DNA of 64,000 nt from Hormiphora californensis (Eukaryota; Ctenophora; Tentaculata; Cydippida; Pleurobrachiidae). Positions 37,795-51,000 of the stretch are shown in pieces (within the stretch, counting starts at the first letter, position 1; every line of letters begins with the position of its first letter). The notes under the pieces were generated by a model that worked only from the letters and a program-made list of their open reading frames with translations, did not search any database and had not been told where the DNA came from. Made by a program: the position numbers and the translations under genes. Location: contig CM035359.1 of assembly GCA_020137815.1 (NCBI GenBank), positions 6,728,468 through 6,792,467 on the forward strand, read 5' to 3'.

Positions 37795-40068
37795 AATAAA
37801 GATTGAGCCGACTGCAGGGAACAAAGTAAAGTACCTAAAATTAAAAAAGTTTGTAGAAAAACACATCAAGCTAGCTAAACAGAAATACTACACAGAATTT
37901 TTTGAACGACATGTCACCGACAGCAAAAAGCAGTGGTCCATGATCAATAGCCTTTTGAATAGAAACCCCAAAACTAGAGTCAACATCAACAAACTTGACT
38001 ATAAAGACAGGCAACTAACTGACAACCAAGACATGACTGAGGCCTTCAATGACTATTTCTCCAATATTGCTAGAAACCTAAAAGGTGATATCCAATTAAG
38101 CAATAATATAACCATGCCGAAAAGCAGTAGGTGCCTCAACGACATGGCACACACAACAGTTACAACCTCTGAAGTTAAGACACTCATCAAATCCTTAAGC
38201 GACAAAGCAACATCTGACACTAACATTAAGCCGCTAAAGGCTTCTAGCTCTGTTATGTCGCAACTCATAGCCTTCGCAATATCAAATTCTATAGCACAAG
38301 GAATTGTACCCAGAAAACTAAAAATAGCTAAAGTTATACCGCTGCACAAAGGGGGGTCAAAAACTGAAATAAAAAATTACAGGCCAATTTCACTACTCTC
38401 AGCCTTCTCCAAAATCTACGAAAAAGCAATGCAATCCCGACTAGTTAGCCATCTAAAAGCAAACAACATACTCTTTACTTCTCAGTATGGCTTTCGGGCA
38501 GGCCACTCCTGTGAACATGCTCTCTTAGATGCCCAGCACAACTTAATCAACGCTTTAGAACGTAAGCAGGTAGCGGCCCTTCTTCTACTTGATTTTAGCA
38601 AAGCTTTTGATATGGTAGAACATAAAATTTTGCTCGAAAAATTAGAGCACTATGGGGTTAGGGGCGCAAATTTAGAATGGTTCAGCTCATACCTAACAAA
38701 TAGAAACCAGTATGTACATCTCCAAAACTGTAATTCTGAAATGAAAAAAATTGAACACGGAGTTCCACAAGGATCTATCCTTGGACCTACACTTTTTATT
38801 ATTTATATAAACGACTTACCATTATCTACTAACCTAGCTAAATTCTTTATTTTTGCAGATGACTCTAATCTAATGCTTGAGGCAAGTAACCCTATCGAAC
38901 TGGAGCATAAGTGCAACTTAGCTCTCAATGCAGTTCATGATTGGGTCTCTGCAAATGGCCTAAAATTGAATGTAGACAAAACAAATTTATTATACTTCAC
39001 TAATAACAATCAACATAAAGGCTACACCATGTCTTTGTCACTCAATGGCAAAAATATTACACAAAAAGATGAAGCCAAGTTCCTAGGAGTAATAGTAGAC
39101 TCTAAACTTAACTGGAATCAACATTTAATTGCTCTCAAATCAAAAATTTCCCGAAACGCTGGGATACTTTATAAGCTAAGAGAAATTCTCCCAACTAAGG
39201 CCCTCAAAAATATCTATCATGGCTTCATTGAATCCCATCTGTTATATTGTTCATCAGTATGGGGCACTGTCCCAAGTTCCCGCCTCTCTAATCTATTCTC
39301 GGCACAAAAAAAGGCCATACGGGCAATTAGCCCCGACCACGTAAATTTCTTCTTTAATCCATCCAATAATAAGATTCCCACTCACACCAAACCCATTTTT
39401 AGAAAACTCTCCCTCCTATCCCTTCCCAATCTGATCTCTAAAAACATTGTAGGGATATTACAAAAGGTCAGACTAGGAGTTGCACCAACGCAAATCACTA
39501 GCCTATTCCAACAAAGTATCCTACTCCCCACCTGTCACAGCACACGGCAGGAGCAGTCAAATGTTTTCGTTTTTCGCTATTTTAGACTAACTCGCTCAAA
39601 TTACCAAATCGCTTACGTAGGCCCCAGACTCTACAATAAAATAGTCCAACTCGCGTCGAAGAATAGCAACAATGACAGTGCAAAACAAACTAAGTTAAGT
39701 AACAAATTCTTTGACCCATTCAAAAGAAGCGTCACAAAATTACTCCTCGAAATTCAATCTCTCCCCAACCTAGACCTAAACTCAGACGCTGACGCATGGG
39801 GAGACACTAATTCTCTAGTATCTCTAGCCAAATGAAATCTGATCTCCAATCCCCTCTCTCTCTCTCTACCTCCGGTCTCCCATAGATAGATATATTTCAC
39901 TGTCAACCACGCGATCCGTACTAAATTCCACCTAATCCCACTCATATCCAAATAATGTTTATATTTATTCATAGCGTGACAATATAATTACTAATTCTAT
40001 ATAACTGCCCATAAAAGCGGCGACCCCTCCATGAGAGGTTCTTTGATTGATTGATTGATTGATTGATA
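37795..40068 (+). mobile_element. 5'-truncated LINE retrotransposon with GATT-repeat tail
   Basis: Contains the reverse transcriptase ORF at 37940-39835. The open frame extends upstream to about 37800 with typical pre-RT sequence (KLAKQKYYTEFF), so the copy is truncated inside its second ORF. No endonuclease domain is present. The 3' end is marked by a short GATT tetranucleotide run at 40053-40068, the kind of simple-repeat tail used by several non-LTR clades. Clade assignment (CR1/jockey-like) is tentative. Confidence 0.8.
37940..39835 (+). CDS. LINE reverse transcriptase (631 aa, N-terminally truncated)
   Basis: Reverse transcriptase of a non-LTR element that copies its own RNA at a nicked genomic site. 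Motifs in order: YRPISLLSAFSKIYEK near residue 146 (block 1), QYGFRAGHS near 182, LLLDFSKAFDMVEH near 216 (block A, catalytic Asp), GVPQGSILGP near 279 (block B), IFADDSNLM near 307 (block C, catalytic Asp pair), and a thumb region with SKLNWNQH. The frame is uninterrupted through the thumb and a C-terminal domain, so this is a young or recently active copy. A methionine start is not meaningful because the element is cut at its 5' end. Confidence 0.9.
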   Translation: MINSLLNRNPKTRVNINKLDYKDRQLTDNQDMTEAFNDYFSNIARNLKGDIQLSNNITMPKSSRCLNDMAHTTVTTSEVKTLIKSLSDKATSDTNIKPLKASSSVMSQLIAFAISNSIAQGIVPRKLKIAKVIPLHKGGSKTEIKNYRPISLLSAFSKIYEKAMQSRLVSHLKANNILFTSQYGFRAGHSCEHALLDAQHNLINALERKQVAALLLLDFSKAFDMVEHKILLEKLEHYGVRGANLEWFSSYLTNRNQYVHLQNCNSEMKKIEHGVPQGSILGPTLFIIYINDLPLSTNLAKFFIFADDSNLMLEASNPIELEHKCNLALNAVHDWVSANGLKLNVDKTNLLYFTNNNQHKGYTMSLSLNGKNITQKDEAKFLGVIVDSKLNWNQHLIALKSKISRNAGILYKLREILPTKALKNIYHGFIESHLLYCSSVWGTVPSSRLSNLFSAQKKAIRAISPDHVNFFFNPSNNKIPTHTKPIFRKLSLLSLPNLISKNIVGILQKVRLGVAPTQITSLFQQSILLPTCHSTRQEQSNVFVFRYFRLTRSNYQIAYVGPRLYNKIVQLASKNSNNDSAKQTKLSNKFFDPFKRSVTKLLLEIQSLPNLDLNSDADAWGDTNSLVSLAK

Positions 40069-41037
40069 GGTACTCAGCTCAGACCATCATACAATCGTGT
40101 GATATTCAATCCAAAGAACGATTGAAAATGAGAGAGAATTTTTATTGGTGATGGAGCTATCTGTATACGTTTACGATCTGAATCAGATTGAACTCCCGGT
40201 TTCTTGATACAATTATTATACCCCTATTACACACGTGATGCCAAGAGATTACTATTGGGTGACAAAGAGTGGCCTATAATATTGAAACAATTCGATTTGA
40301 ATTTGTTTTGGTTTACTATGAAACAGAATGATTGTAATTGCACTGAACGAATTGGCACAGGACGATTGAAACATATTGCAAGGAACCCATGTGAGGTTCT
40401 GTCGAATTATGAAAAACATGATAATATGACATGACCGGAATTTAAATGAATGACTAATACATGATGAGGTAAAATTTATTTTTGGAAGCGGTGGTGTACT
40501 GTTTATTGAAACGTAACATCTAAAAAGGAAAGTTTTGAGGTTAAAATAAGTAAAAATCATTCATCGACAAATAAGACGAATTTGATAAGTACACTCATGA
40601 TCTCTAGTCTACTCCCTCAAATATGTTTTAAAAACTAATTTTTACAGATTTATTACAGTATTTTTCTTTGTTTTTAACACTTATGATAGAAATTAAAATA
40701 AGAAAATAAACTAGACCGTACCTTAAATTTTCAACACAACCATATTGATGATTAATACCAATAACTCAATATATTGTACTTATTTTGCAATCCATAAACA
40801 TCATAATGAAATTGAATGATCCATTTGTTCCGAGAAATGACCACAGAGCTTCAGATATTCTTATTCATTTTTATATCATACTTACTAATAATGACTCTTA
40901 TTTTATTGTACATCCTATTAATTTATACATTTTCCTCAGTACTCCAAATTATACTTGCAAGTTATACAAAACCAACTTGGAAACTTTCAATTTAATCCAT
41001 TTTGCCAAATAATAGCTTTTCTGCGGTGTCTGCACTA
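39836..41037. other. LINE 3' UTR and non-coding spacer
   Basis: The first 230 bp are the LINE 3' UTR with its GATT tail. The rest is AT-rich with no supported exon up to the last tail exon of the Ig receptor. Confidence 0.5.
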
Positions 41038-42043
41038 TTAAACTCGTTGGGAGGGACTTCCTTCACTTGAGGAGCTACTGGAACTGGAGGAAGTTCTGGA
41101 GCTGCGTGTTATCGAGCCTTCACTCAATCTTGTCGGTTTGTTATCACCTCCCGTCACATTGGGATCTGGAAAAAAGAGTTGTCTTGAAATGTTCATAATT
41201 GTATACCATGGAAGACATTAATGTCAGGCCACGGCTATTTTCCACTGAGACCTGAGATCTCAGGTCTGACTGGAAAATAGCCGTGTCCTGGACCTGAGGT
41301 TTAGGCACGACTTTTTCCCCCCAATAGCTGTAATGTGGTATGACTGAGGACTATAACATAATCAACAAGATATAAACTTACTGAATATCACTCTATCAGG
41401 ATCCTCAGGATCCTTGTTTTTCACCTCTCCAACAATTTCACTGTAGTGAGACTTCTTGGGCTTTGCAGGAATGTCAGGCTCTTCCAACTCCTGATTGTTC
41501 GGGAGATTTCTACTGAGTTTGAGATTTGAGTTGTTGGAATAATTGTGTAATTAATGCTTACATTTGCTGTGAAATTGATCTGACCCCCTACGTTTACGGA
41601 CCAACAATAAAGTACCCGGGTAATCACACAAAACCGTGATCAAAACGGTACTCCCACTGCATCACAAGCAGCACTGTAAGCAATAAAAGCAGTGCCAGGG
41701 GTGCTGATATCCCTTTCAATAACGTTCAGCCACGGTCCTTCTGGTACAAATTTCTCTGCAGCGTAGCCGGGCGCTACCCCACAACATACGCATTCGTGTC
41801 GCTTTCGGGTCTCTCAAGAGAGCCCCTACCAATCATAGCTTAAGGTGGGCTAGACGACATGCGTTAGACCAGGATCGAACCCTGGACCTAATGCATGGGA
41901 GGCGAATGACCACTACACCACCCTGCTGTAAGCAATGTGCAACTAAAATTTACCTCTTTTTTGTTGGGCAAAGAGAAGGGGTTCTTCATAAGTCCAGCCA
42001 ACTTATTCTTTTTGATTGTGAACACAGAAGCGTACGGATTCTC
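41038..42043 (-). CDS. Tyrosine-motif tail exons (tail C) of the Ig receptor
   Basis: Three coding blocks with splice sites: 41954-42043 (phase 0 to 0; ENPYASVFTIKK), 41382-41512 (enters with 1 nt, leaves in phase 1; SHYSEIVGEV) and 41038-41165 (Ser-rich, ends SPSQRV and TAA). SHYSEI fits the ITIM pattern S/I/V/L-x-Y-x-x-I/V/L; NPYASV is a second tyrosine site. The first two blocks differ in phase. A 5-nt microexon at 41562-41566 (acceptor CACAG, donor GTAAGC) would fix this but is unproven. Link to the receptor through the internal donor of tail B is inferred from phase and position; a separate gene is possible. Confidence 0.5.
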
Positions 42044-45000
42044 CTGATATTCAATGGATACGTTAAAAATAAATATCTAAAATAGCAAATGATTCAGAGC
42101 ACAGCAAAATTCGCATTAGCAGCCAGCTGAACTTCCATGTTGTCAGCTAATTGGTAATAATTTTAATTGGTATCAACTATCAGGACATCAGGTAATAAAA
42201 CAAGCATATATATATACCGCGAGTGCACATATCACTCCCGCTGTGCGCGACCATTTGCACGCTGAAATATGCACTGTGCTTCCGCGGGAGCGTGCAGATA
42301 TATGGGTAGCGGGATATAAGTGAGAAAAGTGTTCTCGCAGTGTTTTTACACCTTATTCACACACAAACACACAGAATATGACTGACAAGGTACTACACGA
42401 CACAAAGTCTGTCAAATTACACTCACTCTCCCTCTTTCTCTCACTAATTATCCCTTTATCACGTTTTGTTGTTTTCTATTTCCAAGAATTCCAATCTCCC
42501 TCTCTTGTATCTCTCTCTTTATCTCTCTCTTCATTCCATTGTTAAAGAGTGTCAAAACTTGTTACCCTTGTGTGTAAGAGTTGCAGTAGTGTCTGTTAGT
42601 ATTTTTGAGTGTGTTTTTGCTTAGTTTGTACCTTGTTTTGTCACATCTCTCTGTGTGTAATCACCCAAAATTATGATTGTTTTGCTTGTCATGTGTTTTC
42701 TCGCGGAATATATACTCAATAACGTCCTGCACGGCATGTGCAAGCGATCCTATATCGCACTCGTTTCACTCGTGCAATATAGGTGTGAAATGCACTCCAG
42801 CTGCGCTGTCGTGCATTTCACCTCCATATACGCTCTGCAGTGCAGAGCGTATATGGCACGCTTGCACTGCGTGCAGAACGTTATGTACTATATAAAGTTC
42901 AGCTGATTCCCCATCAAAATATATGTACTATCACACAGGCTGTTACAAACAATAGCTGGGACTGCAGCGTTTGCCAGCCGATTGCTGAGCTATATAATTG
43001 GAGCCAGCTACTCACGGCCTTGGTTTCTCCTCCACTGAAAGATTTCTTTGTAAAACCATGACAACTATACATAATTATTACCAGCTGGCAGCTATAATAG
43101 TACTTACGGGGCAGCGTTTCGACACTTTAAGCGCCTTCGCTTACGCTCGCCCTTCGGCCCGGTGTGAGAGCTGACAGGCAAGGAACATGTCAAGGCAGCG
43201 TAGTTTCTGTAATCGGTGGTTTTGTTCCGACCCCCGTTTTTTTCAAATGTTTTGAGTCAATTTCGACATGAATTCGTATTACTCGACCATTTTGTGATAA
43301 AGATAGATAAAAAGTTTCCTTGAAATACAAAATATAAATATCCGTGTATAATGTATAAGAACTCCTTTATAGAATGGTTTAATTAGAACTGATTTTTACA
43401 GTCATTTATGGGTTGTATTTTCGATCAGTAATCAGTATCTGTGAATGTGATAATCTGTTTCTGTTAATCGCGATGCAAGCTTTCATTTTCTGTTCATGTG
43501 ATCTGTTCTGTTTTCATGTGAAGATAAAGTTAGTGAAGTCTATTTTGTTGTCTGTTACTCTGCTACCATTTTCTGGCCTTTGGTGGTTACCGATTCTGTA
43601 TCTCATGATTTGACGATATGGAAAATCTTCTAAGCCTTCAGACCAACACCTTTTATCCTATGACTCTTCAAAGGTCATCCACCCTAAGCATCTTCATTAT
43701 TCCTCCCTGTGTTTCCTCCCTAAGCATCCTCCTCCTTGTGAGCTGGTTTCCTCACATAAATCCCATGCTCCTTGTTAAACTTGACAAACTGGGATCCCGC
43801 CATGCTAAACAAGTGACTCATACTTTGTCTCTTTCTGAGCGGCTTCTGTGGGGGTGTTCCACCACCGGGTACTGGGGCCACATTTTCACCGCCCTTCTGT
43901 TTGTCTGAATCATGTTTTTTGTCTCCCTTTTTATCTCCCTTTTTGTCTCCCTTTTCCTCGTCTCTGGCTGAGTCATAATTGCAACACCAACAAGATAATC
44001 CACTGAAAAAAGAAGGTTTCGTCTCTTGATGAGCTGATTCATGGGTGCAGGTGTGAGAGGTATGAGAGGACTTCATATACTGCTGCTCCATATAATGATG
44101 ATGGCCGTCATTGTTACATTGTCTTTTCCCAACCATATATATGGTCATGTCCCCCACCATCTATTGGATAGTTCCCACCATAAATTACATATATATCTGC
44201 TACTTTTCCCCCAAATGTACTATCTACTCCGCGGGATATGTTGTCCACGTGTCTCTGTTCCACAGTAGTACTAATTAAACCCTCTCATTTCGTGGCATGC
44301 TCATTGTTCTGTTGTACATGCCAGTCTCTGAGTCATATTTTACAAAGGGACTGTTGGGAATGCTAAAGAAGTTTGTCAGCCTCATGGATATGGGGACATC
44401 CGAAATGGAAGGCCTCTGATCTTGATCCTTGCCATCCTTTCCCTTTTTCCCTTTTCCCGCATCTTTAGACTTGATTCGTTCCAGTGATTTATCGGCAGCT
44501 GGGTCGGATTTCGATCTTTTGAAGGAGGGGATTCTGTCACGGAGAGAGCGCTGCCTTTTCGGGGATCCAGAGGGAGACTCACCAGCCGCGGTGGTGGTAG
44601 CAGATTTGTTTCGGAAGATGATTGGTGATCGCCGTTTTTCAACTGGGGATGATCTACCCCTTCCCGCCACAGTCCTTTTCTTGCTAGTGGGAGAATCCTC
44701 GATCTTGTTCCTTTGGGATAGCCTTGTAATTTTAACTGTTGGCTTATCACTCAGCTTCTTCTTTGGTGGGTAGGCTGCCTCATCCTTGTCTTTCTCTGAT
44801 CCAAGCCCAATGAATGACATGTTAAACTTGGGCAAGGAAGGGAACGACCATTTTCCGTCCGGTGTTTCGGGCCTCTTTTTTTCTGGTTCTGTGAAACAAC
44901 AAGGGCAGCATGCTATACAGGATATAAGGCAAGTCTGTTCAAATGTGTTATCACCCCGTCTGAAAGAGTTACACCACGTTGGAATATGTATATGGGGGAC

Positions 45001-48000
45001 AGCTGGGCCAGTATCATGAAGAACTCATATTATGAAGGAGCACATATTATGAAGGAGCTCGCATTATGAAGGAGCACATATTATGAAGGAGCACATATTA
45101 TGAAGGAGCACATTATGAAGGAGCATTATGGTTGGACTCACGACACTGGCCAGTGTTATGAAGCAGCAGTATATATTATATGGGAAGTGGGTGATGTGAA
45201 ATATAAAAAAAGAGGAGCACGTGCTTGTTGAGCAGGATATATCGTCAAGGTTTTCAAGAGTAAAAAGATGATAACTATTACTGTATTTTGTACTTACTCA
45301 AGGGCAGAAGCATCACCATCGTGTTTGTTTTCGCGGTAGTTTTTGCAGATACAGATACAGATGAACACGAAGCAGATGAAGATAATGATTCCGGCGATAA
45401 TGCTAGCTGCCACTACGGCAGCTACCTCACTGTCCTTTAGTCTTATCTCCTCGGCTGAAACATATGAGTTGTTACAATTGTTACAGCTATTAGATGAGGC
45501 AGATCATTTTGTGTATATCCATTATTATGATGATCTTCAAATAAAAATGATCGTCAATAAGTTTCAAAATAAAGAATTCACATGATTCCACAATTTTGTT
45601 ATACCTTCAGCCTCAGTAATGATTGTCATCTGGGAAGTTTCTGTTACGGTTCCGTTGCCATTGGTAGCGGTACACTTTACATCAAAAGTTCCACCTTCAA
45701 AAGGTGTCCATGTAATCACAGATTCGCTCTTGAATTTCTCCTGTGGAAGATGATAGCTTATTATTTTGAAGATAAAATGGTTTTCTGATTATATGGACTC
45801 CATTTATAGATAGGTGAATAAAAGAATAAACAATCTATAGATTCAGTATCAAAGTGAGACTTGTAAAGCTAAAGAAAAGGATTAAATCGAATGGACCCAC
45901 CTTCCCCCACAGTAAAAAGACCTGTTAAGCCTGCCCACCATTTCTGACAGAATCATAGAAAATTTCATGTGGAAAATTTCATAATTTCTGTCAATTTTCA
46001 ACACTCATTTACTAGCAGAACAATTTTCTGACAGAAATGGTTCAGAAACTTTCTGAAAGCACATTCCCATGAAATTTATCACTGCGCTCACATCGGCGTC
46101 TCTAGGTTGGACCTGTTTTGTTTCTTTTCCAGTCTTATATATGCTTTATTAAGGCTTTTAATGCGTACGCATGCGTTTAATGCTCCGGTATAGTGACCGT
46201 ACCGATATCATGCCCTTTGGCAATGACCCTGCCCACCAAAATTCCCCAACCCCTAGTGCCACCTTCTCAATTGTAGTGGTATTCTGAACTGTCTTGTCTG
46301 TGTATATGGTCCAAGTGAGGGAGGGAGGTGGGTATCCCCTGGCCTCGCACTTCATCTCCATCTCCTCTCCAACAATACCATCAGGAATGGTCATCTTCAC
46401 GTTGTATGGTGCCTCGCCCGTATCTAAACAGTTAGGGAGTCATTATCTTGATTTTATATTAACTTTACATCAGCTCTATAATATATCCAGCAATCAGCGT
46501 TTTATATGCGACTCAAAAACAGCCGATTGGTCAACTTATTGATTCAGCGTTTTATAATTGGGCGATTGTTAGTTAGATAATTAATATTTCCCAGCGAATA
46601 ATTAAATTAATTAAATATGTGGTCAGCAGTTTTACTGTTCGTCATATGATTGGTGTCACATACCCGAACCTGTATAAGAAATTAGTTTGTTAGCTGAGCT
46701 TGACATGTCCAGCATCTACATGGAACATGACACACTGAATCCAGTGCAGTCATACACGGCCGCTTGTAGTGGGAATACGGTAATGGAAAACGGAGACACT
46801 GTATGAAGGCGCGCAACCGTGGCCAATCGGCGCGTTAGTACGTGCTGACAAAAAGTACTTTTAACAGATTGTTGACAAAAGCCCTTGCGCGTTACGCAAA
46901 TTCCGCGCAGATTACTGTATTTTGCGTTACCGTATTTTGACTGCAAGCAGCACTGTAATGATCAACCATCAATGGTAGTCCATCATTGATAGTTTACCAG
47001 AAACAATAATTGTAATCTACTGCTATAATTGCCTGGCTAGACTGTGTTTCGGGCGCCTACCTTTACAAATGTAAAGGGAGGGTTAGAACATAACAATGTT
47101 ATAAATGACCCGATACCTTATTTCAATCAGTTAGTCCGTCGATAGAACGAAACCCATTATAGCCGGTAGAGTTTGATCTATACCGAACCCTCACAATAAA
47201 ATGACGGTGTGATCAGCCACAAAAGGCCGTTGAGTAAATACTAAATGATAAAACTTACCAACGTAAACGTTAACTTCCTCTGATGTCACTCCTGCACTGG
47301 TACACTTGTATTTCCCTTCATGGTCAGCATTAGCCCCCTCAAACACTGCCTCAACGATACCCTGGATAAATATATTGTGGATTATATACCCTGGATAAAT
47401 TGTGGGTTAATAGATCATTGTCATTCCAGAAAATAGTGATCTCCATAAAATTTCAGCTATAAATTCTAACGTTGTGTTTCTTCACACAACAACTTCTTGA
47501 CTGGAGTGTCTCTGTGTGTACCTTGTATTGTGTTGGTATCTCAGTAGCAGTCTGACTATCAGGTACAACCGCCTCTCCATCTTTGAACCACGCCACAGCT
47601 GCAGTCTTGTCAAAGTTGAGTGGTTTCTCGTTTTGAACACAGGTCAAGGTAATGGCATCTCCCCGGATAGGGAAGAAATCACCAGTGACTTCAACGAAGG
47701 TTTCACGTGCTGGAACGGTTATGAGTTAGAGCTAATTAATTAATTAATTGATGTCTCCTGGCAGCATAGTGCAACCTACAATTGAAAACGGCATTGTTTA
47801 CATGTAAATTCTTGGACATTTTACAATCATTTCATTAACCGTTTGGGACCCTAGTGCTGCAGTGACGGCGCCATGCTACCGGTTCCCATGGTGTTAATTC
47901 TAAACATCCTTCCATCACTTACTAACGGTGAGTTGCATGGTTGAACTGTCAGTCATCGTCTTATCATCCTTGACAGTATTGTATCCAGTACATGTAACAG

Positions 48001-51000
48001 TACCCTCATGCCCGTACACTACACTCACTTTGCCTGAGAAGAAAGTTAACCTATAATTTGAAGGGTTTTTTAATTCGACATTTCCAGTTTTGAGGTTAGA
48101 TATAGGGTAAGTTGATTCGCAGCTAGACCCTAGGTATAGTTCAGTACCTTTGCATGTTTTCTCATACGCCCCGGTGCAAGTTCCATCACCCTTATTATCT
48201 CCACTGTTTACGTTACTGCTCCAAGTCAGAATAACCAGCTGAATAAGTTAAATAATTAATTAACTACTCAATAATAGCTTTAGTCTCAACTTAGACCATG
48301 GGGTATATATGTTTCCCAGTACTATTAAAGATGAATTTGTACGATTTTCCAACTAAATCTAACAAGAATATAGTGTAAAGACATACCAGACTTTCTATTT
48401 ACTTCAAATGGGAAACCTTGCACATCCGATAGTCGGACTGCCACATGGTTCGAAAATTAGCCGCGCTGACGTCGAAAAAAAACCTTGCACTTGGCAGGTA
48501 TAAAATATCAACTTGTATCATATCACTTACATCGCCGCGTTTCATTTCCACCTTGTAGGGGGCCCTTCCACCGCTGACCTTACAGGTGAACTCAGCCATA
48601 TCCCCATACTCAAGAGCAGTGGAAGCTGTCGTGAAACTCTCTACCTGGACAGCCTTGATGACTGCAAGAGCACCGTTCGCAATCTCGTTCTGGTTCAAAT
48701 TGCTACCATCTTTAGACCTAAGGGGGGGCATGTGTTTGAAGGTTTCATCTCAAATAGGTTAGGGATATCTCACGTGAGTTCACCACTTGGGTCATTCCCT
48801 CCACATGTCTCCATCGCGGACAGTGCCGTCAGCCCTAAACAGCTGATCCATAGGGTATCTCACAGCTCGATTGTTTATTACTCACTGGTAGCTGTGAGTC
48901 GCCTTGCAGTAGTACGTTCCACTGCTCTCCACATTGGTTTTGTCGATGGTAATGGAATAGGTATTGTCACTTTTCCTGATGCACCCCGTGGTATCCGCTG
49001 ACTTGTCGTAGCAGGTCTCTATTGACTGCAGGGGAACAAAGATATTAGTATAACAGTGTGTATGAGACTTATGAGGTTTTATGTTTACAGGTGTATTAAG
49101 GTGCAGGGAGGTAATGCACCTAGCCGACCAAAAGAAAACAGGAAGAAAAAATAAAAGAAAAAATAAGTTTCTACATACATACCTCATCTTCCTCAAAGTA
49201 GTTCTGCTTGTAAATCGTTACAGATGGAGTAGGGTAACCTGATGCCTTGCAGACGACAGTGTTGTCCGTTGAATCTTCATCAATCTCAGATGGTACGGAT
49301 AAAGTCAATGATAGGGCCTCTGATGAAATATATGATGAGTGAGTAAATTGACAACGTATTCACGGAGCAATATTCGGGGCCTGGCAAGGCCCCCCGACCC
49401 GAATATAACCCAAACTCAACCCATCCCCCCTAAAACATCCCCCCTAAAACTAAAACAACGGGGCCGAGCCGACAGGCCCTTAATACCAGATGAAAAAAAA
49501 ACCATTCGGGGCCTGGCAAGGCCCCCCGACCCGAATATAACCCAAACTCAACCCATCCCCCCTAAAACATCCCCCCTAAAACTAAAACAACGGGGCCGAG
49601 CCGACAGGCCCTTAATACCAGATGAAAAAAAAACCATAACCATAACCATTCGGGGCCTGGCAAGGCCCCCCGACCCGAATATAACCCAAACTCAACCCAT
49701 CCCCCCTAAAACATCCCCCCTAAAACTAAAACAACGGGGCCGAGCCGACAGGCCCTTAATACCAGATTAAAAAAAACCATAACCATTCGGGGCCTGGCAA
49801 GGCCCCCCGACCCGAATATAACCCAAACTCAACCCACCCCCCCTAAAACATCCCCCCTAAAACTAAAACAACGGGGCCGAGCCGACAGGCCCTTAATACC
49901 AGATGAAAAAAAAACCATTCGGGGCCTGGTAAGGCCCCCCGACCCGAATATAACCCAAACTCAACCCATCCCCCCTAAAACATCCCCCCTAAAACTAAAA
50001 CAACGGGGCCGAGCCGACAGGCCCTTAATACCAGATGAAAAAAAAACCATAAAACCATAACCATAAACCATAACCATAGATATTTTTAGAGTGAAAGTTT
50101 TGAAGCCCCCTGAAGTAGTAGAGAGGTGTTCTATGGCTCGTTGGAAAGGTCTCGAGGTCCCGCGACGTATAGGGGGTGTGGCGATGGCCATACCCAAACC
50201 CATAAGGTGTAGGACGCGAAAAACAGTCAAAATAAGGGGTATACAGAACTCGGCAATTAGAAGGAGTAGAAAGGTGTTCTAGGGTGCGTTCGAAAGATCT
50301 CGAGGTGCTGAAGTAATTGGAATGTAATTGGAAGTAATTACATGTAATTAAAATGTAATTACATGTAATTAAAGGGTAATTACATGTAATTAAAATGTCT
50401 AAATGACCCAGAATGATAATTTAAACATATTTTGACATATTTGGAGGCCCTGAAATCAGCGGGTGGCCAAATTTAATCCGGTTTCGGGTCGGCTGACGTA
50501 AAAACTCCGCGTTTTGGTCGATCAACCATAAACCATAAAACCATAAACCATAACCATAACCATAACCATAGATATTTTTAGAGTGAAAGTTTTGAAGCCC
50601 CCTGAAGTAGTAGAGAGGTGTTCTATGGCTCGTTGGAAAGGTCTCGAGGTCCCGCGACGTATAGGGGGTGTGGCGATGGCCATACCCAAACCTATAAGGG
50701 GTAGGACGCGAAAAACAGTCAAAATAAGGGGTATGCTGAACTCGGCAATTAGAAGCAGTAGAAAGGTGTTCTAGGGTGCGTTCGAAAGCTCTCGAGATGC
50801 TGAAGTAATTGGAATGTAATTGGAAGTAATTACATGTAATTAAAGGGTAATTACATGTAATTAAAGGGTAATTACATGTAATTAAAAGGTCTAAATGACC
50901 CCACATGATAATTTAAACATATTTTGACGTATTTGGAGCAATTGGAAGGAGTAGAAAGGTGTTCTAGGGTGCGTTCGAAAGCTCTCGAGGTGCTGAAGTA

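Noticed and set aside
41860-41931. Functional tRNA gene on the minus strand
   Set aside because: A and B boxes are present, but the acceptor stem does not close and the unit sits in a target-duplicated SINE body.
49339-49770. 143-residue plus-strand frame (RGLARPPDPNITQ repeats)
   Set aside because: Translation of tandem array 1; unit length changes shift the frame between copies.
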